A DNA stretch of 48,285 nucleotides, taken from the NCBI GenBank assembly GCA_900764925.1, contig CAAFPW010000061.1, positions 1 through 48,285 of the forward strand, read 5' to 3'. The first letter of the stretch is position 1. Each line of letters begins with the position of its first letter. Source of the stretch: Fusobacteriaceae bacterium. GTDB taxonomy: Bacteria; Fusobacteriota; Fusobacteriia; Fusobacteriales; Fusobacteriaceae. Both the position numbers and the translations under genes were made by a program. The notes below the pieces were generated by a model. That model was given only the letters and a program-made list of their open reading frames with translations, had not been told where the DNA came from and ran no database searches. Below are positions 33,478 through 42,111 of this stretch, one piece after another.

Positions 33478-33506
33478 ATTATACTTTTTTAAGTATTTTT
33501 ATTCAA
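33478..33506 (-). promoter_or_regulatory. Promoter of the stand-alone EIIA gene
   Basis: TTGAAT (33501-33506) and TATAAT (33478-33483) are separated by 17 bp, about 45 bp upstream of the ATG. Confidence 0.75.
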
Positions 33507-33519
33507 GTAAGTTTTTAAG

Positions 33520-33553
33520 AATAACAAAAAGAGGAGCATTAATTACTCCTCTT
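33520..33553 (-). terminator. Terminator of the alpha ribosomal protein operon
   Basis: A stem AAGAGGAG/CTCCTCTT (33553-33546 with 33536-33529) is followed by TTTTT on the minus strand, 17 nt past rplQ. Confidence 0.9.
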
Positions 33554-33569
33554 ATTATCTAACTAATTA

Positions 33570-33920
33570 TTAAACTAGCTCGATTATAGCCATCTCAGCT
33601 GAGTCACCTTTTCTAACAGTAGTTTTGATGATTCTTGTATATCCACCATTTCTCTCTGCATATTTAGGTGCTATTTCGTTGAATAACTTAGCTACTACTT
33701 CTTCATTTCTTAAGAAAGCAAATGCATTTCTTCTAGAAGCTAGAGTATTTTTCTTTCCTAAAGTTATCATTCTCTCAGCAAATTTTCTTAATTCTTTTGC
33801 TCTAGTTACAGTAGTTTCTATTTTCTCTGCACTTAGTAAAGATATAGTTAAGTTTTTTAACATAGCTTTTCTGTGGTCAGCTCTTCTACCTAACTTTCTA
33901 TATGATTTATTGTGATTCAT
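33570..33920 (-). CDS. rplQ: 50S ribosomal protein L17
   Basis: The 116-aa large-subunit protein starts MNHNKSYRKLGRRADHRKAML and has the typical RNA-binding N-terminus, with the usual short bacterial C-terminus. It is the last gene of the alpha operon, 28 nt after rpoA, with an AGGAGG-type ribosome binding site. Confidence 0.97.
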   Translation of the reverse strand: MNHNKSYRKLGRRADHRKAMLKNLTISLLSAEKIETTVTRAKELRKFAERMITLGKKNTLASRRNAFAFLRNEEVVAKLFNEIAPKYAERNGGYTRIIKTTVRKGDSAEMAIIELV

Positions 33921-33948
33921 TTAGTTAGCTATCCTCCTTATTATCTTC

Positions 33949-34926
33949 TTACTCAGGAGATCCATTTTGATTTAGATCATATCCTAATTCTTTCATCTTT
34001 TCTAGGATTTCATCTAAAGATTTTCTTCCTAGATTTTTAATTTTTAGAAGTTCGTTAAGCGATAATTTTGCTAATTGGCTTACTTCTTCTATACCAGCTT
34101 TCTTTAAACAGTTAAATGATCTAACAGTTAAATCAAGCTCCTCTATCTTAGTATTTAGAATATTATCATCTTTAGAGTGAGTAGTTGAATCCTCATCTTC
34201 GTCCTCTACATCAGTTCTTAAATTTTCCATTTTATTTCCTAATTCTAAGAACGGATCAAAGTGTAATTTTAATAACTCAACTGCATAAGATAATGCATCT
34301 CTAATTTCAATGCTTCCATCTGTTTCTATATCTAAAGTTAATTTGTCGAAGTCAGTCATTCTACCAACCATTGTATCTTGGATAGTATATGATACCTTTC
34401 TTATTGGAGTATAGATAGCATCTACTGCTATATAGTCAACTGGCCAATCTTTTCTTTCGATATCTTCTGATACAACAAATCCTTCTCCAGTATCTACAAG
34501 AAATTCCATGTCAAGTTCTCTATCTGTAGTTATTGTACAAATAACTTGTTCAGGATTTACTATTTCTATTCCTACATCAGGTATTATATCAGCTGCAGTT
34601 ACTGTCTTAGGTCCTTTAACAGAAAGAGTCATTTTTCTTTCACCTGTAGTTTCAGCTTTAACAACTATTTCTTTTATGTTTAGGATAATTTCAGTAACAG
34701 CTTCTTTAACTCCTTCCATAACAGAGAATTCACTTAATACACCGTTAATTCTCACACCTTTAATAGCAGCTCCTGGGATAGACGAAAGTAAAACTCTTCT
34801 CAAAGCATTACCAACAGTATGCCCATAACCTCTATATAAAGGCTCAACTATGTATTGACCTTTAAATTCATTCTCTTTTACTTCAGTTATATTGATACCC
34901 CTTGCATGTTTTTCAATCTTTAACAT
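33949..34926 (-). CDS. rpoA: RNA polymerase alpha subunit
   Basis: The 325-aa subunit nucleates RNA polymerase assembly. The N-terminal dimer domain (about 1-230) contains EPLYRGYGHTVGNALRRVLLSSIPG. An acidic linker (about 235-250, DVEDEDEDS) leads to the C-terminal helix-hairpin-helix domain (about 255-320, with LTVRSFNCLKKAGI and LKIKNLGRKSLDEI) that contacts UP elements and activators. Start ATG; between rpsD and rplQ as usual. Confidence 0.98.
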   Translation of the reverse strand: MLKIEKHARGINITEVKENEFKGQYIVEPLYRGYGHTVGNALRRVLLSSIPGAAIKGVRINGVLSEFSVMEGVKEAVTEIILNIKEIVVKAETTGERKMTLSVKGPKTVTAADIIPDVGIEIVNPEQVICTITTDRELDMEFLVDTGEGFVVSEDIERKDWPVDYIAVDAIYTPIRKVSYTIQDTMVGRMTDFDKLTLDIETDGSIEIRDALSYAVELLKLHFDPFLELGNKMENLRTDVEDEDEDSTTHSKDDNILNTKIEELDLTVRSFNCLKKAGIEEVSQLAKLSLNELLKIKNLGRKSLDEILEKMKELGYDLNQNGSPE

Positions 34927-34953
34927 TTAATCAACTCCTATTAAAAGGGCTTA

Positions 34954-35541
34954 TTATCTAGAGTAGAACTCAACTATTAATGACTCGTTTAAATCGAAAT
35001 CTAAGTCGTCTTTAGTTGGGTTTTGTAAAACTTTACCAGAGAAAGCAGCTCTATCTAGCTCTAACCAAGCTGGTACAGTTGCATCCTCTACAGACGATTT
35101 TATTATATCTATATTTTTAGAATTTTCTATTATAGAGATAACGTCTCCTACTTTTACTCTGTAAGAAGCGATGTTAACTCTTCTTCCGTTTACAGCTACG
35201 TGTCCGTGAGAAACGATTTGTCTAGCTTGTCTTCTAGTTTTAGCAAATCCTAATCTGTAAACTACGTTCTCTAATCTTCTTTCTAAGTATTCGATTAAAG
35301 TTAAACCAGTTACACCAAGTTTTCTTGCTGCTTCCTCGTATATCTTTCTGAATTGTTTTTCCATTACGTTATATATGAATTTTGCTTTTTGTTTTTCTCT
35401 TAATTGAACTGCATACTCTGTAGGCTTTTTGTTTGCATTTGGTCTAGGTCCTCTTTTAGAAGATTTGTTAACTCCTAAAACTACTGGATCAATTCCTAGC
35501 GCTCTACATTTCTTCAATACAGGCTGTCTATTTCTTGCCAT
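34954..35541 (-). CDS. rpsD: 30S ribosomal protein S4
   Basis: This primary 16S-binding protein is 195 aa, the shorter Gram-positive-like size without the four-Cys zinc N-terminus. The S4 RNA-binding domain is seen as RLENVVYRLGFAKTRRQARQIVSHGHVAVNGRRV near 87-121 (given here only as landmark residues R87 to V121). In E. coli S4 represses the alpha operon by binding a pseudoknot before rpsM; a comparable pseudoknot exists here at 36479-36545. Confidence 0.97.
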   Translation of the reverse strand: MARNRQPVLKKCRALGIDPVVLGVNKSSKRGPRPNANKKPTEYAVQLREKQKAKFIYNVMEKQFRKIYEEAARKLGVTGLTLIEYLERRLENVVYRLGFAKTRRQARQIVSHGHVAVNGRRVNIASYRVKVGDVISIIENSKNIDIIKSSVEDATVPAWLELDRAAFSGKVLQNPTKDDLDFDLNESLIVEFYSR

Positions 35542-35604
35542 TTTCTAAATATTCCTCCTTTGTATTCATTTTGCCGCAATAATTTTCAAAATAAATAAGT
35601 GAGA

Positions 35605-35994
35605 TTACACTCTTCTTCTTTTTGGTGGTCTACATCCATTGTGTGGGATAGGAGTAACATCAGTTATTTTAGTTACTTCTAATCCAGCTGCTTGTAATGA
35701 TCTAATACAAGCTTCTCTTCCTGATCCTGGACCTTTCACTCTTACTTCTACTTTTTTCATTCCATTTTCCATAGCTATGTTTGCTGCTTGTTCAGCTGCG
35801 ATTTGAGCTGCAAATGGAGTTCCTTTCTTAGTACCTTTGAAACCAGATGTTCCTCCTGATTTCCAACTTACAACTTTACCTTCTGCATCAGTAATAGCAA
35901 CTATTGTGTTATTAAAAGTTGAATGTATATGGGCAACTCCGTTAGGAATATTTTTAACTTTCTTTTTAATCTTAGCTACCTTCTTTTTAGCCAA
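35605..35994 (-). CDS. rpsK: 30S ribosomal protein S11
   Basis: The 129-aa platform protein has the lysine-rich start, NGVAHIHSTFNNTIVAITD and the C-terminal PHNGCRPPKRRRV. It starts with TTG (35992-35994) after a GGGAGG ribosome binding site, as does the preceding rpsM. Confidence 0.97.
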   Translation of the reverse strand: MAKKKVAKIKKKVKNIPNGVAHIHSTFNNTIVAITDAEGKVVSWKSGGTSGFKGTKKGTPFAAQIAAEQAANIAMENGMKKVEVRVKGPGSGREACIRSLQAAGLEVTKITDVTPIPHNGCRPPKRRRV

Positions 35995-36051
35995 CTTAAG
36001 CTACCTCCCTTGCTAAATTATAAAATTCTATAATTCCTCTAAAATACTCGA

Positions 36052-36408
36052 TTACTTTTTAATAGGTTTTTTTGGACCTTTAACTGTTCTTGCGTTAGTT
36101 TTTGAACTTTGTCCTCTTACAGGTAGATTCATTTTGTGTCTTAATCCTCTGTAACATTTGATATCCATAAGTCTTTTTATAGAAAGTCTTACTTCTTTTC
36201 TTAGGTCTCCCTCTACTTTAATAGTTTCTACAATAGCTCTGATTTTGTTTACTTCTTCTTCAGTTAAGTCCTTAACTCTTGTATCAAAGTTAATTCCAGC
36301 TTCTGTTAAAACTTTTTGTGAAGTTGGTTTTCCGATTCCGTAAATGTAAGTTAAAGCTATCTCAACTCTTTTGTTTCTTGGGATATCTACTCCTGCTATT
36401 CTAGCCAA
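36052..36408 (-). CDS. rpsM: 30S ribosomal protein S13
   Basis: The 118-aa head protein begins ARIAGVDIPRNKRVEIALTY after the initiator and has the helix-hairpin-helix region YIYGIGKPTSQKVL and the basic C-terminal tail with RTVKGPKKPIKK. The start codon is TTG (36406-36408) with a GGAGG ribosome binding site 8 nt before it. A structured 176-nt leader with a pseudoknot separates it from rpmJ, which points to feedback control of translation, probably by S4 or S13. Confidence 0.96.
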   Translation of the reverse strand: MARIAGVDIPRNKRVEIALTYIYGIGKPTSQKVLTEAGINFDTRVKDLTEEEVNKIRAIVETIKVEGDLRKEVRLSIKRLMDIKCYRGLRHKMNLPVRGQSSKTNARTVKGPKKPIKK

Positions 36409-36478
36409 AATTGTTTCCTCCTCTATCGAAAATTTTATATATTTTGCTAGTAATATGAACTAGCTCAATACTTTCGTC

Positions 36479-36545
36479 GATATGTTCCGTTTCCTAAATT
36501 CGGAGATGGCTCTACAGCCAACATATCTTTACAGTACTCCATCTC
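36479..36545 (-). promoter_or_regulatory. Pseudoknot leader upstream of rpsM-rpsK-rpsD
   Basis: In the 36409-36584 gap the transcript forms stem 1 GAGATGG/CCATCTC (36545-36539 with 36509-36503). Its loop contains GATATGTT (36527-36520), which is fully complementary to AACATATC (36486-36479) downstream of the stem. This gives an H-type pseudoknot of 7 and 8 bp. A further hairpin GCTAGT/ACTAGC follows near 36447-36465, and then the GGAGG site. Placement before rpsM resembles the S4-binding alpha-operon pseudoknot of enterobacteria, but the sequence is not recognisably the same. Function is inferred. Confidence 0.7.
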
Positions 36546-36584
36546 TTATAATTGTCGTACTTTTTAACAAACTCTCTTTCAAAA

Positions 36585-36698
36585 TTATCCTTGAACTTGT
36601 TTATGTTTAGGGTTTTCACATATAACTCTAACTTTTCCATGTCTCTTGATAACTTTGCACTTGTCACAAATAGGTTTAACTGATACTCTTACTTTCAT
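36585..36698 (-). CDS. rpmJ: 50S ribosomal protein L36
   Basis: This 37-aa protein starts at ATG 36696-36698 and reads MKVRVSVKPICDKCKVIKRH onward, ending with a TAA at 36585-36587. The zinc site C11, C14, C27 and H32 is intact (C+ form). It lies 22 nt after infA with a GGAGG-type ribosome binding site, the usual position between infA and rpsM. Confidence 0.97.
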   Translation of the reverse strand: MKVRVSVKPICDKCKVIKRHGKVRVICENPKHKQVQG

Positions 36699-36720
36699 TC
36701 ATCTGCCTCCTTTCGTGATA

Positions 36721-36942
36721 TTAATTTTTCTTCCTGTATACTATTCTACCCCTTGACAAGTCATAAGGAGAGATTTGTACAGTCACTCCATCTCCAGGTA
36801 AAATTTTAATGTAATTCATTCTCATTTTCCCAGAGATATGGCCTAAAATAGTGTGCCCGTTCTCTAATTCAACTTTAAACATCGCATTTGGAAGGGCTTC
36901 TAAAATAGTACCTTCTAATTCGATAACATCTTTTTTTGACAT
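36721..36942 (-). CDS. infA: Translation initiation factor IF-1
   Basis: The 73-aa OB-fold protein binds the 30S A site during initiation. It starts MSKKDVIELEGTILEALPNA and contains GHTILGHISGKMRMNYI and GDGVTVQISPYDLSRGRIVYR. The ORF can be read from 36969, but ATG 36940-36942 has the AGGAGG ribosome binding site. It lies between map and rpmJ. Confidence 0.97.
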   Translation of the reverse strand: MSKKDVIELEGTILEALPNAMFKVELENGHTILGHISGKMRMNYIKILPGDGVTVQISPYDLSRGRIVYRKKN

Positions 36943-37043
36943 AATTCCTCCTATCGAACAGAACTTCAAATTATTATAGCATGTAAATTACAAAAAGTCC
37001 ATAAAAAATATTGATTTTCTTAAACTTTTTTGATATTTTTACA

Positions 37044-37808
37044 CTAATCTATCTCACTTAAAATTACTGCCTTACCATCAATAATTGCAACCGAATGTTC
37101 AAAGTGTGCTGATCTCTTTCCATCCTTTGTTACAATTGTCCAACCATCATCTTTCATGTTCAACTTGTATGTTCCAACATTTACCATAGGCTCTATTGCA
37201 AGTACCATTCCATTTTCTATCTTTAGCCCTCTTCCTTTTCTACCAAAGTTTGGTATCATTGGATCTTCATGCATAGATAGTCCAACTCCATGCCCTGCAA
37301 AATCTCTTACTACACTAAATCCATTACTCTCAACATATTGTTGAATAGCATGCCCTATGTCTCCAAGTCTATTTCCAACAACTGCCATCTCTATACCAAT
37401 AGTTCTTGATTTTTCAGTAACCTCTAACAATTTTTTTGATTCTTCATCAATATTTCCAACTGCGTATGTGATTGCTGAATCACCATAGTATCCATTCAAT
37501 ACAGTAACAGTGTCTATACTAACTATATCTCCATCTTGAAGGATTCTTCCATCAGGCACTCCATGTACTACCTCTTCATTGACAGAGATACAAGTAGCAG
37601 CAGGAAAAGCACCATATGGTCCAGGAACTCCTATACATCCAGGAATAGCTCCTTGACTTCTAATATAGTCATCTACTATTTTATCAATCTCAAAAGTTGA
37701 AACTCCAGGTTTTATATGTTTAGGTAAAATGTCTCTGTATAATCTAGCTATTATTTGATTAGATTTTTTTATCTCATTTATTTGATCTAATGTCTTTATC
37801 AATGCCAT
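37044..37808 (-). CDS. map: Methionine aminopeptidase type I
   Basis: This 254-aa metallopeptidase removes initiator methionine from nascent proteins. The five metal ligands are visible: D99, D110, H173, E206 and E237, with H82 in VHGVP lining the active site. It has no N-terminal zinc-finger extension. It follows adk by 27 nt. Confidence 0.97.
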   Translation of the reverse strand: MALIKTLDQINEIKKSNQIIARLYRDILPKHIKPGVSTFEIDKIVDDYIRSQGAIPGCIGVPGPYGAFPAATCISVNEEVVHGVPDGRILQDGDIVSIDTVTVLNGYYGDSAITYAVGNIDEESKKLLEVTEKSRTIGIEMAVVGNRLGDIGHAIQQYVESNGFSVVRDFAGHGVGLSMHEDPMIPNFGRKGRGLKIENGMVLAIEPMVNVGTYKLNMKDDGWTIVTKDGKRSAHFEHSVAIIDGKAVILSEID

Positions 37809-37835
37809 TTATCAATTCCTTTCTAACTATATTAA

Positions 37836-38477
37836 TTATCCAAGAATAGCAAAAATCTCTTGAGTTATAGCATCTACTTCTTTAGTTCCATCTATATCAA
37901 CCAATAGATTTCTTGATTTATAGAAATCAAATAATGGAGCTGTTTGTGAGTGATACTCTCCAAGTCTTTTTGTTACTGTTTCTGCATTGTCATCTTTTCT
38001 TGTAATTAACTCTGCTCCACAATAATCACATTTTCCAGCTACTTTAGGTGGATTGAATTCAACATGGAAAGATGCTCCACAAGCTGGACACACTTTTCTT
38101 CCTGTAACTCTTCCAACTATTAATTCATCTGGTACATTTAATGATATAACTTTATCTAAAGCTATTCCCATCTCTTGCATTAAAACCTCTAAAGCTTCAG
38201 CTTGTGCTAAAGTTCTAGGGAATCCATCTAATATAAATCCTTTTTTACAATCTTCTTGTGATAATCTATCTTTGATTATTCCAATTATTGTAGAATCTGG
38301 AACAAGTTTTCCCTCATCCATAAATTTTTTAGCCTCTAATCCCATAGCTGTTCCCTCTTTTATAGCTGCTCTTAGGATATCTCCAGTAGAAATTTGAGGT
38401 ATTCCATACTTCTCTATTAGAAACTTTGCCTGAGTTCCTTTTCCTGCACCTGGTGCACCAAATAACATGATATTCAT
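37836..38477 (-). CDS. adk: Adenylate kinase (zinc-containing long form)
   Basis: This enzyme interconverts 2 ADP with ATP and AMP. The 213-aa protein has the P-loop GAPGAGKGTQ (7-16), the LDGFPRT motif (83-89) and a long LID domain with a structural zinc site C130, C133, C150 and C153. It starts with ATG after an AAGGAG ribosome binding site. A terminator and a probable promoter lie between secY and adk, so adk begins a new transcription unit. Confidence 0.97.
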   Translation of the reverse strand: MNIMLFGAPGAGKGTQAKFLIEKYGIPQISTGDILRAAIKEGTAMGLEAKKFMDEGKLVPDSTIIGIIKDRLSQEDCKKGFILDGFPRTLAQAEALEVLMQEMGIALDKVISLNVPDELIVGRVTGRKVCPACGASFHVEFNPPKVAGKCDYCGAELITRKDDNAETVTKRLGEYHSQTAPLFDFYKSRNLLVDIDGTKEVDAITQEIFAILG

Positions 38478-38516
38478 ATGTTATCACTCCTTAAATTTAT
38501 TTTGTTTTACTTTTCT

Positions 38517-38522
38517 ATTATA
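38517..38522 (-). promoter_or_regulatory. Probable -10 of the adk-to-rplQ unit
   Basis: A perfect TATAAT (38517-38522) lies about 40 bp before adk; the -35 region (TGCATT at 17 bp) is a poor match, so the call rests on the -10 and the upstream terminator. Confidence 0.45.
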
Positions 38523-38549
38523 CTACACTTTACAAAAAAATGCACGATT

Positions 38550-38592
38550 TTCTATAAAAATAAAAAGACACAACTAAAAAGTTATGTCTTTT
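38550..38592 (-). terminator. Terminator after secY
   Basis: A 12-bp stem (38591-38580 with 38575-38564, one G-U) with a 4-nt loop is followed by TTTTTATTTTTAT on the minus strand, dividing the spc part from adk-alpha. Confidence 0.82.
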
Positions 38593-38602
38593 ATATAAAG
38601 CT

Positions 38603-39883
38603 CTATATAAATCCTTTATACTCTCTCATTACTAAGTGAGCATTTATTTGTTGAACTGTATCAATTGCAACTCCAACTACGATAATTATTCCTGTTCCTC
38701 CAAAGAAAACTGGAAGTCCTAATGAAGTAAATATAGCATATGGTAGTATTGATATAGCTGCTAAGAAGAAAGCACCACCCCAAGTAATTCTTGTTACGAC
38801 ACCTTCTAAATACTCAACTGTTTCTGTTCCAGGTCTTATTCCCGGAATTGTTCCTCCACCTTGCTTTAAGTTGTCTGCTACCTTTTCTGGATCAAACACT
38901 ATTGCAGTATAGAAGAAAGAGAAAAATATAATTACTGCAGCATATATTATCATATATACTGGATGACTTTGACTAAATACCATAGCTAATGTAGTTTTTA
39001 TAGTATATTCTGAAGGTATTGCATTTACTATAGCTGATGGTATCATCATAACTACAGATGCAAAGATTACAGGCATTACCCCTGCACTATTTAATTTCAA
39101 AGGAATATATGAGTTTTGTCCCATTCCTCCTCTTCCACTAAATCCCTTTCCTACATAGTGAATAGGTATTTTTCTTTGTCCTAATTGGAAAATAACAATT
39201 CCTGCTACAACTAATATTCCTGCTAAAGCTATCAATCCTAAAACAGGTATTAAGAACTTACTTCCTTGCATACTTTGAATAGTCTGAACTACATTTGATG
39301 GTCCTCCAGATATTACATTCAAGAAGATTAGAAGTGAAACTCCATTTCCTATTCCTTTAATAGATATCTGCTCTCCAATCCACATCAAGAAAACTGTACC
39401 AGCAGTTAATGTTACCATCGTTGTTAGGAAAAACATTGTCCCTGGAGTAGTTACAAGTCCTACAGATTGTAGCCACATACATACTCCAAAAGATTGAATT
39501 ATAGCTATTCCAATTGTTAAATATCTAGTCCATTGAGTAATCTTATTTCTTCCAGATTCTCCCTCTTTTTGAATCTCTTCAATCTTAGGAATAATCACAG
39601 CCAATAAGCTAAACACAATTGATGAGTTAATGTAAGGAACTATCCCAAGAGCAAAAATAGATACTCTTTTGAAAGCTCCTCCAGAAAACATATTAATATA
39701 ACCCAATATATCACTTTGTGCTGTCATAGTTGCAAGTCTATCGACATCTACTCCTGGTGCAGGAATATATGTTCCTATCCTAGCAACTAAAAACATTAAC
39801 AAGGTGAAGACTATTCTCTCCCTTAACTCAGGAATCTTCATAATGCTACTCAATTTCATATTAAATTTTTCCATTAAAGTCAA
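38603..39883 (-). CDS. secY: Preprotein translocase subunit SecY
   Basis: This is the channel subunit of the Sec translocon. The 426-aa protein has ten membrane segments. Landmarks are ELRERIVFTLLMFLVARIG with YIPAPGVD near 20-45, GGAFKRVSIFALGIVPYI near 65-85 and the cytosolic loop with GQRKIPIHYVGKG that binds ribosome and SecA. It appears to start with TTG (39881-39883) after a GGGGTGA site; the ATG three codons later is too far from that site. It follows rplO and ends with a terminator. Confidence 0.96.
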   Translation of the reverse strand: MTLMEKFNMKLSSIMKIPELRERIVFTLLMFLVARIGTYIPAPGVDVDRLATMTAQSDILGYINMFSGGAFKRVSIFALGIVPYINSSIVFSLLAVIIPKIEEIQKEGESGRNKITQWTRYLTIGIAIIQSFGVCMWLQSVGLVTTPGTMFFLTTMVTLTAGTVFLMWIGEQISIKGIGNGVSLLIFLNVISGGPSNVVQTIQSMQGSKFLIPVLGLIALAGILVVAGIVIFQLGQRKIPIHYVGKGFSGRGGMGQNSYIPLKLNSAGVMPVIFASVVMMIPSAIVNAIPSEYTIKTTLAMVFSQSHPVYMIIYAAVIIFFSFFYTAIVFDPEKVADNLKQGGGTIPGIRPGTETVEYLEGVVTRITWGGAFFLAAISILPYAIFTSLGLPVFFGGTGIIIVVGVAIDTVQQINAHLVMREYKGFI

Positions 39884-39923
39884 AACAACTTCACCCCGCT
39901 TTTAAGTCCTAGCAAGTTAAAAA

Positions 39924-40403
39924 TTACTTGTTGTTCTTTGCAACGTCAGCAAAAGTTTTAACTTCTATAATTTCTACTACTCCACCTTTTGCTTCTATAG
40001 CAGCTTTTGCAGATGCAGAAACTTTGTGAGCTTTTACAGTTAATTTTTTATCTAAAGTTCCATTTCCTAAAACTTTGATACCATCCATCATTTTTCTAAC
40101 TAATCCAGTTTCGAATAGGATTTCTGGAGTAACTTCAGCTCCATCTTCAAATCTATTTAAAAGATCTAATGTAATTACAGCATACTCTTTCTTGAATAAT
40201 GCGTTAGAGAAACCTCTTTTTGGAACTCTTCTATAGATAGGCATTTGTCCACCTTCGAAGTAAGGTTTTACTCCTCCACCAGCTCTAGACTTTTGTCCGT
40301 TGCTTCCTTTTCCAGATGTTTTTCCTAATCCAGAAGATTCTCCTCTTCCAACTCTTTTTCTAGCTTTTCTTGGTACAGAAGGCATTAATTCGTTTAATTT
40401 CAT
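39924..40403 (-). CDS. rplO: 50S ribosomal protein L15
   Basis: The 159-aa protein has the classic glycine/basic N-terminus KRVGRGESSGLGKTSGKG and the VPKRGFSN segment. It starts with ATG one base after the rpmD stop, so translation is probably coupled. Confidence 0.97.
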   Translation of the reverse strand: MKLNELMPSVPRKARKRVGRGESSGLGKTSGKGSNGQKSRAGGGVKPYFEGGQMPIYRRVPKRGFSNALFKKEYAVITLDLLNRFEDGAEVTPEILFETGLVRKMMDGIKVLGNGTLDKKLTVKAHKVSASAKAAIEAKGGVVEIIEVKTFADVAKNNK

Positions 40404-40404
40404 A

Positions 40405-40590
40405 TTAAGCTTGCACCTCCTCTACTTTAAGTAAGTAAGAAACTTGAGCTAGTTTTCCTTTTAACTCAGGAGTTTCTACGTGCTCCACAACATCATTCAT
40501 CTTCTTAAGCCCTAGCGACTTTACAGTTGCTATGTGGTTAGGCTTTCTTCCGATTATGCTTTTTACAAGCTCTATTCTAAGCTTTACCAT
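40405..40590 (-). CDS. rpmD: 50S ribosomal protein L30
   Basis: The 61-aa protein reads MVKLRIELVKSIIGRKPNHIATVKSLGLKK at its start (landmarks R5, G14, R15), the short bacterial form. It has a GGAGGG ribosome binding site and lies between rpsE and rplO. Confidence 0.96.
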   Translation of the reverse strand: MVKLRIELVKSIIGRKPNHIATVKSLGLKKMNDVVEHVETPELKGKLAQVSYLLKVEEVQA

Positions 40591-40602
40591 CTAAATTCCC
40601 TC

Positions 40603-41106
40603 CTAGCTTAAGATATCTTTAACTTCTTTACCTCTTAAAGCAGCGATTTGCTCAGCTGTTCTAAGTGATTTTAAAGCTTCGATTGTAGCTCTAGCAACGT
40701 TGTGTTTGTTTCTAGAACCTTTAATTTTAGTTAAAATGTCATGTACTCCAACAAGCTCTAATATCTCTCTTGTTGCAGAACCAGCGATAACTCCAGTTCC
40801 TTCATAAGCTGGTGCCATCCATAAAGTTGTTGCTCCCCATTTTCCTTCAGTTTCATGAGGAATAGTAGATCCTTTTAGAGAAACATCTACTAAATTTTTC
40901 TTTGCAGAAGAAAGTGCTTTTCTTATAGCATCAGGTACACCATTAGCTTTTCCTAATCCTAATCCAACTTTACCTTCTCCATCTCCAACAGCTGCTAAAA
41001 CTGAGAAAGATATTGTTCTTCCTCCTTTAGTTGTCTTAGAAACTCTTGATATCTTTAATAATTTTTCTTGATATTGTTTTTCTTCTCTATTTGCTAACTT
41101 AGACAA
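40603..41106 (-). CDS. rpsE: 30S ribosomal protein S5
   Basis: The 167-aa protein has the N-terminal double-stranded RNA-binding-like domain with GGRTISFSVLAAVGDGEGKVG and the C-terminal domain with HDILTKIKGSRNKHNVARAT. It starts with TTG (41104-41106) after GGAGG; no ATG or GTG is available nearby. Confidence 0.96.
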   Translation of the reverse strand: MSKLANREEKQYQEKLLKISRVSKTTKGGRTISFSVLAAVGDGEGKVGLGLGKANGVPDAIRKALSSAKKNLVDVSLKGSTIPHETEGKWGATTLWMAPAYEGTGVIAGSATREILELVGVHDILTKIKGSRNKHNVARATIEALKSLRTAEQIAALRGKEVKDILS

Positions 41107-41130
41107 GTGAAATCCTCCTCTCTAATAGAA

Positions 41131-41499
41131 TTAGAAGCTTAATCCAGCTTCTCTAGCTGCCTCAGCAAGAGCTGCTACTCTTCCTGTGTATTTGTATCCT
41201 GATCTATCGAATACGATATTAGTTATTCCTTTAGCTGCTGCTCTTTCTGCTAATGCTTTTCCAACAGTTTTAGCAGCCTCTACATTTCCACCATTTGCAA
41301 TATTTGCTTTTAACGCTTTATCAATAGTTGATGCAGAAACTAGAGTTACTCCATTAACATCATCTATTAATTGAGCAAAGATATTGTTGTTTGATCTATA
41401 TACAGAAAGTCTTGGTCTATCAGCTGTACCAGAAATTTTATTTCTGATTGATAAATGCTTTCTTGTTCTTACAGCTTGTCTATCTACCTTCTTAAACAA
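41131..41499 (-). CDS. rplR: 50S ribosomal protein L18
   Basis: The 122-aa 5S rRNA-binding protein has RPRLSVYRSNNNIFAQLIDD and the end GRVAALAEAAREAGLSF. It starts with TTG (41497-41499) after GGAGGT. Confidence 0.96.
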   Translation of the reverse strand: MFKKVDRQAVRTRKHLSIRNKISGTADRPRLSVYRSNNNIFAQLIDDVNGVTLVSASTIDKALKANIANGGNVEAAKTVGKALAERAAAKGITNIVFDRSGYKYTGRVAALAEAAREAGLSF

Positions 41500-41528
41500 C
41501 TGTCTTACCTCCTTTTAGTTAAGCTACC

Positions 41529-42086
41529 TTACGATTTTTTACCTTCTTTTCTTCTAACAACTTCGTCAGAATACTTAACTCCTTTTCCTTTATATGGCTC
41601 AGGAGCTCTTTTAGCTCTTATATCAGCAGCAACTTGTCCTACTACATCTTTTTCGATACCATCGATGTGGATAGTTGTGTTTTTCTCTACTGTGAATGTA
41701 ATTCCAGGTACTTCATCAATAACTACTGGATGAGAGTATCCTAGTGCTAATTCTAGTCCTTTTCCTTTTGCAGCTGCTCTGTATCCAACTCCAACTAGGT
41801 TAAGAGTTTTTCTAAATCCTTGAGAAACTCCTAAAATCATGTTGTTTAATAGAGCTCTTGTTGTTCCGTGTATAGCTCTTACAGCTGGTAAATCGTTAGG
41901 TCTTTCAACAACGATTTCAGTTACAGCTTGGTGATGAGCTTCACCTTTAACTTCTTTTATTGTTAATTCTGAATTAAATTCTTTTGTTAGAGTACCTTTT
42001 GGTCCTTTTACAGTAACTACGTTTCCGTTTATTGTTACTTCAACTCCAGAAGGCACTATAATAGGTTTTTTACCTACTCTTGACAT
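41529..42086 (-). CDS. rplF: 50S ribosomal protein L6
   Basis: The 185-aa protein has two L6 repeats. It starts MSRVGKKPIIVPSGVEV and ends with the 23S-binding region KRAPEPYKGKGVKYSDE. ATG start with an AGGAGG-type site. Confidence 0.97.
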   Translation of the reverse strand: MSRVGKKPIIVPSGVEVTINGNVVTVKGPKGTLTKEFNSELTIKEVKGEAHHQAVTEIVVERPNDLPAVRAIHGTTRALLNNMILGVSQGFRKTLNLVGVGYRAAAKGKGLELALGYSHPVVIDEVPGITFTVEKNTTIHIDGIEKDVVGQVAADIRAKRAPEPYKGKGVKYSDEVVRRKEGKKS

Positions 42087-42111
42087 TTACTAACACCTCC
42101 TAAGTTATTTA

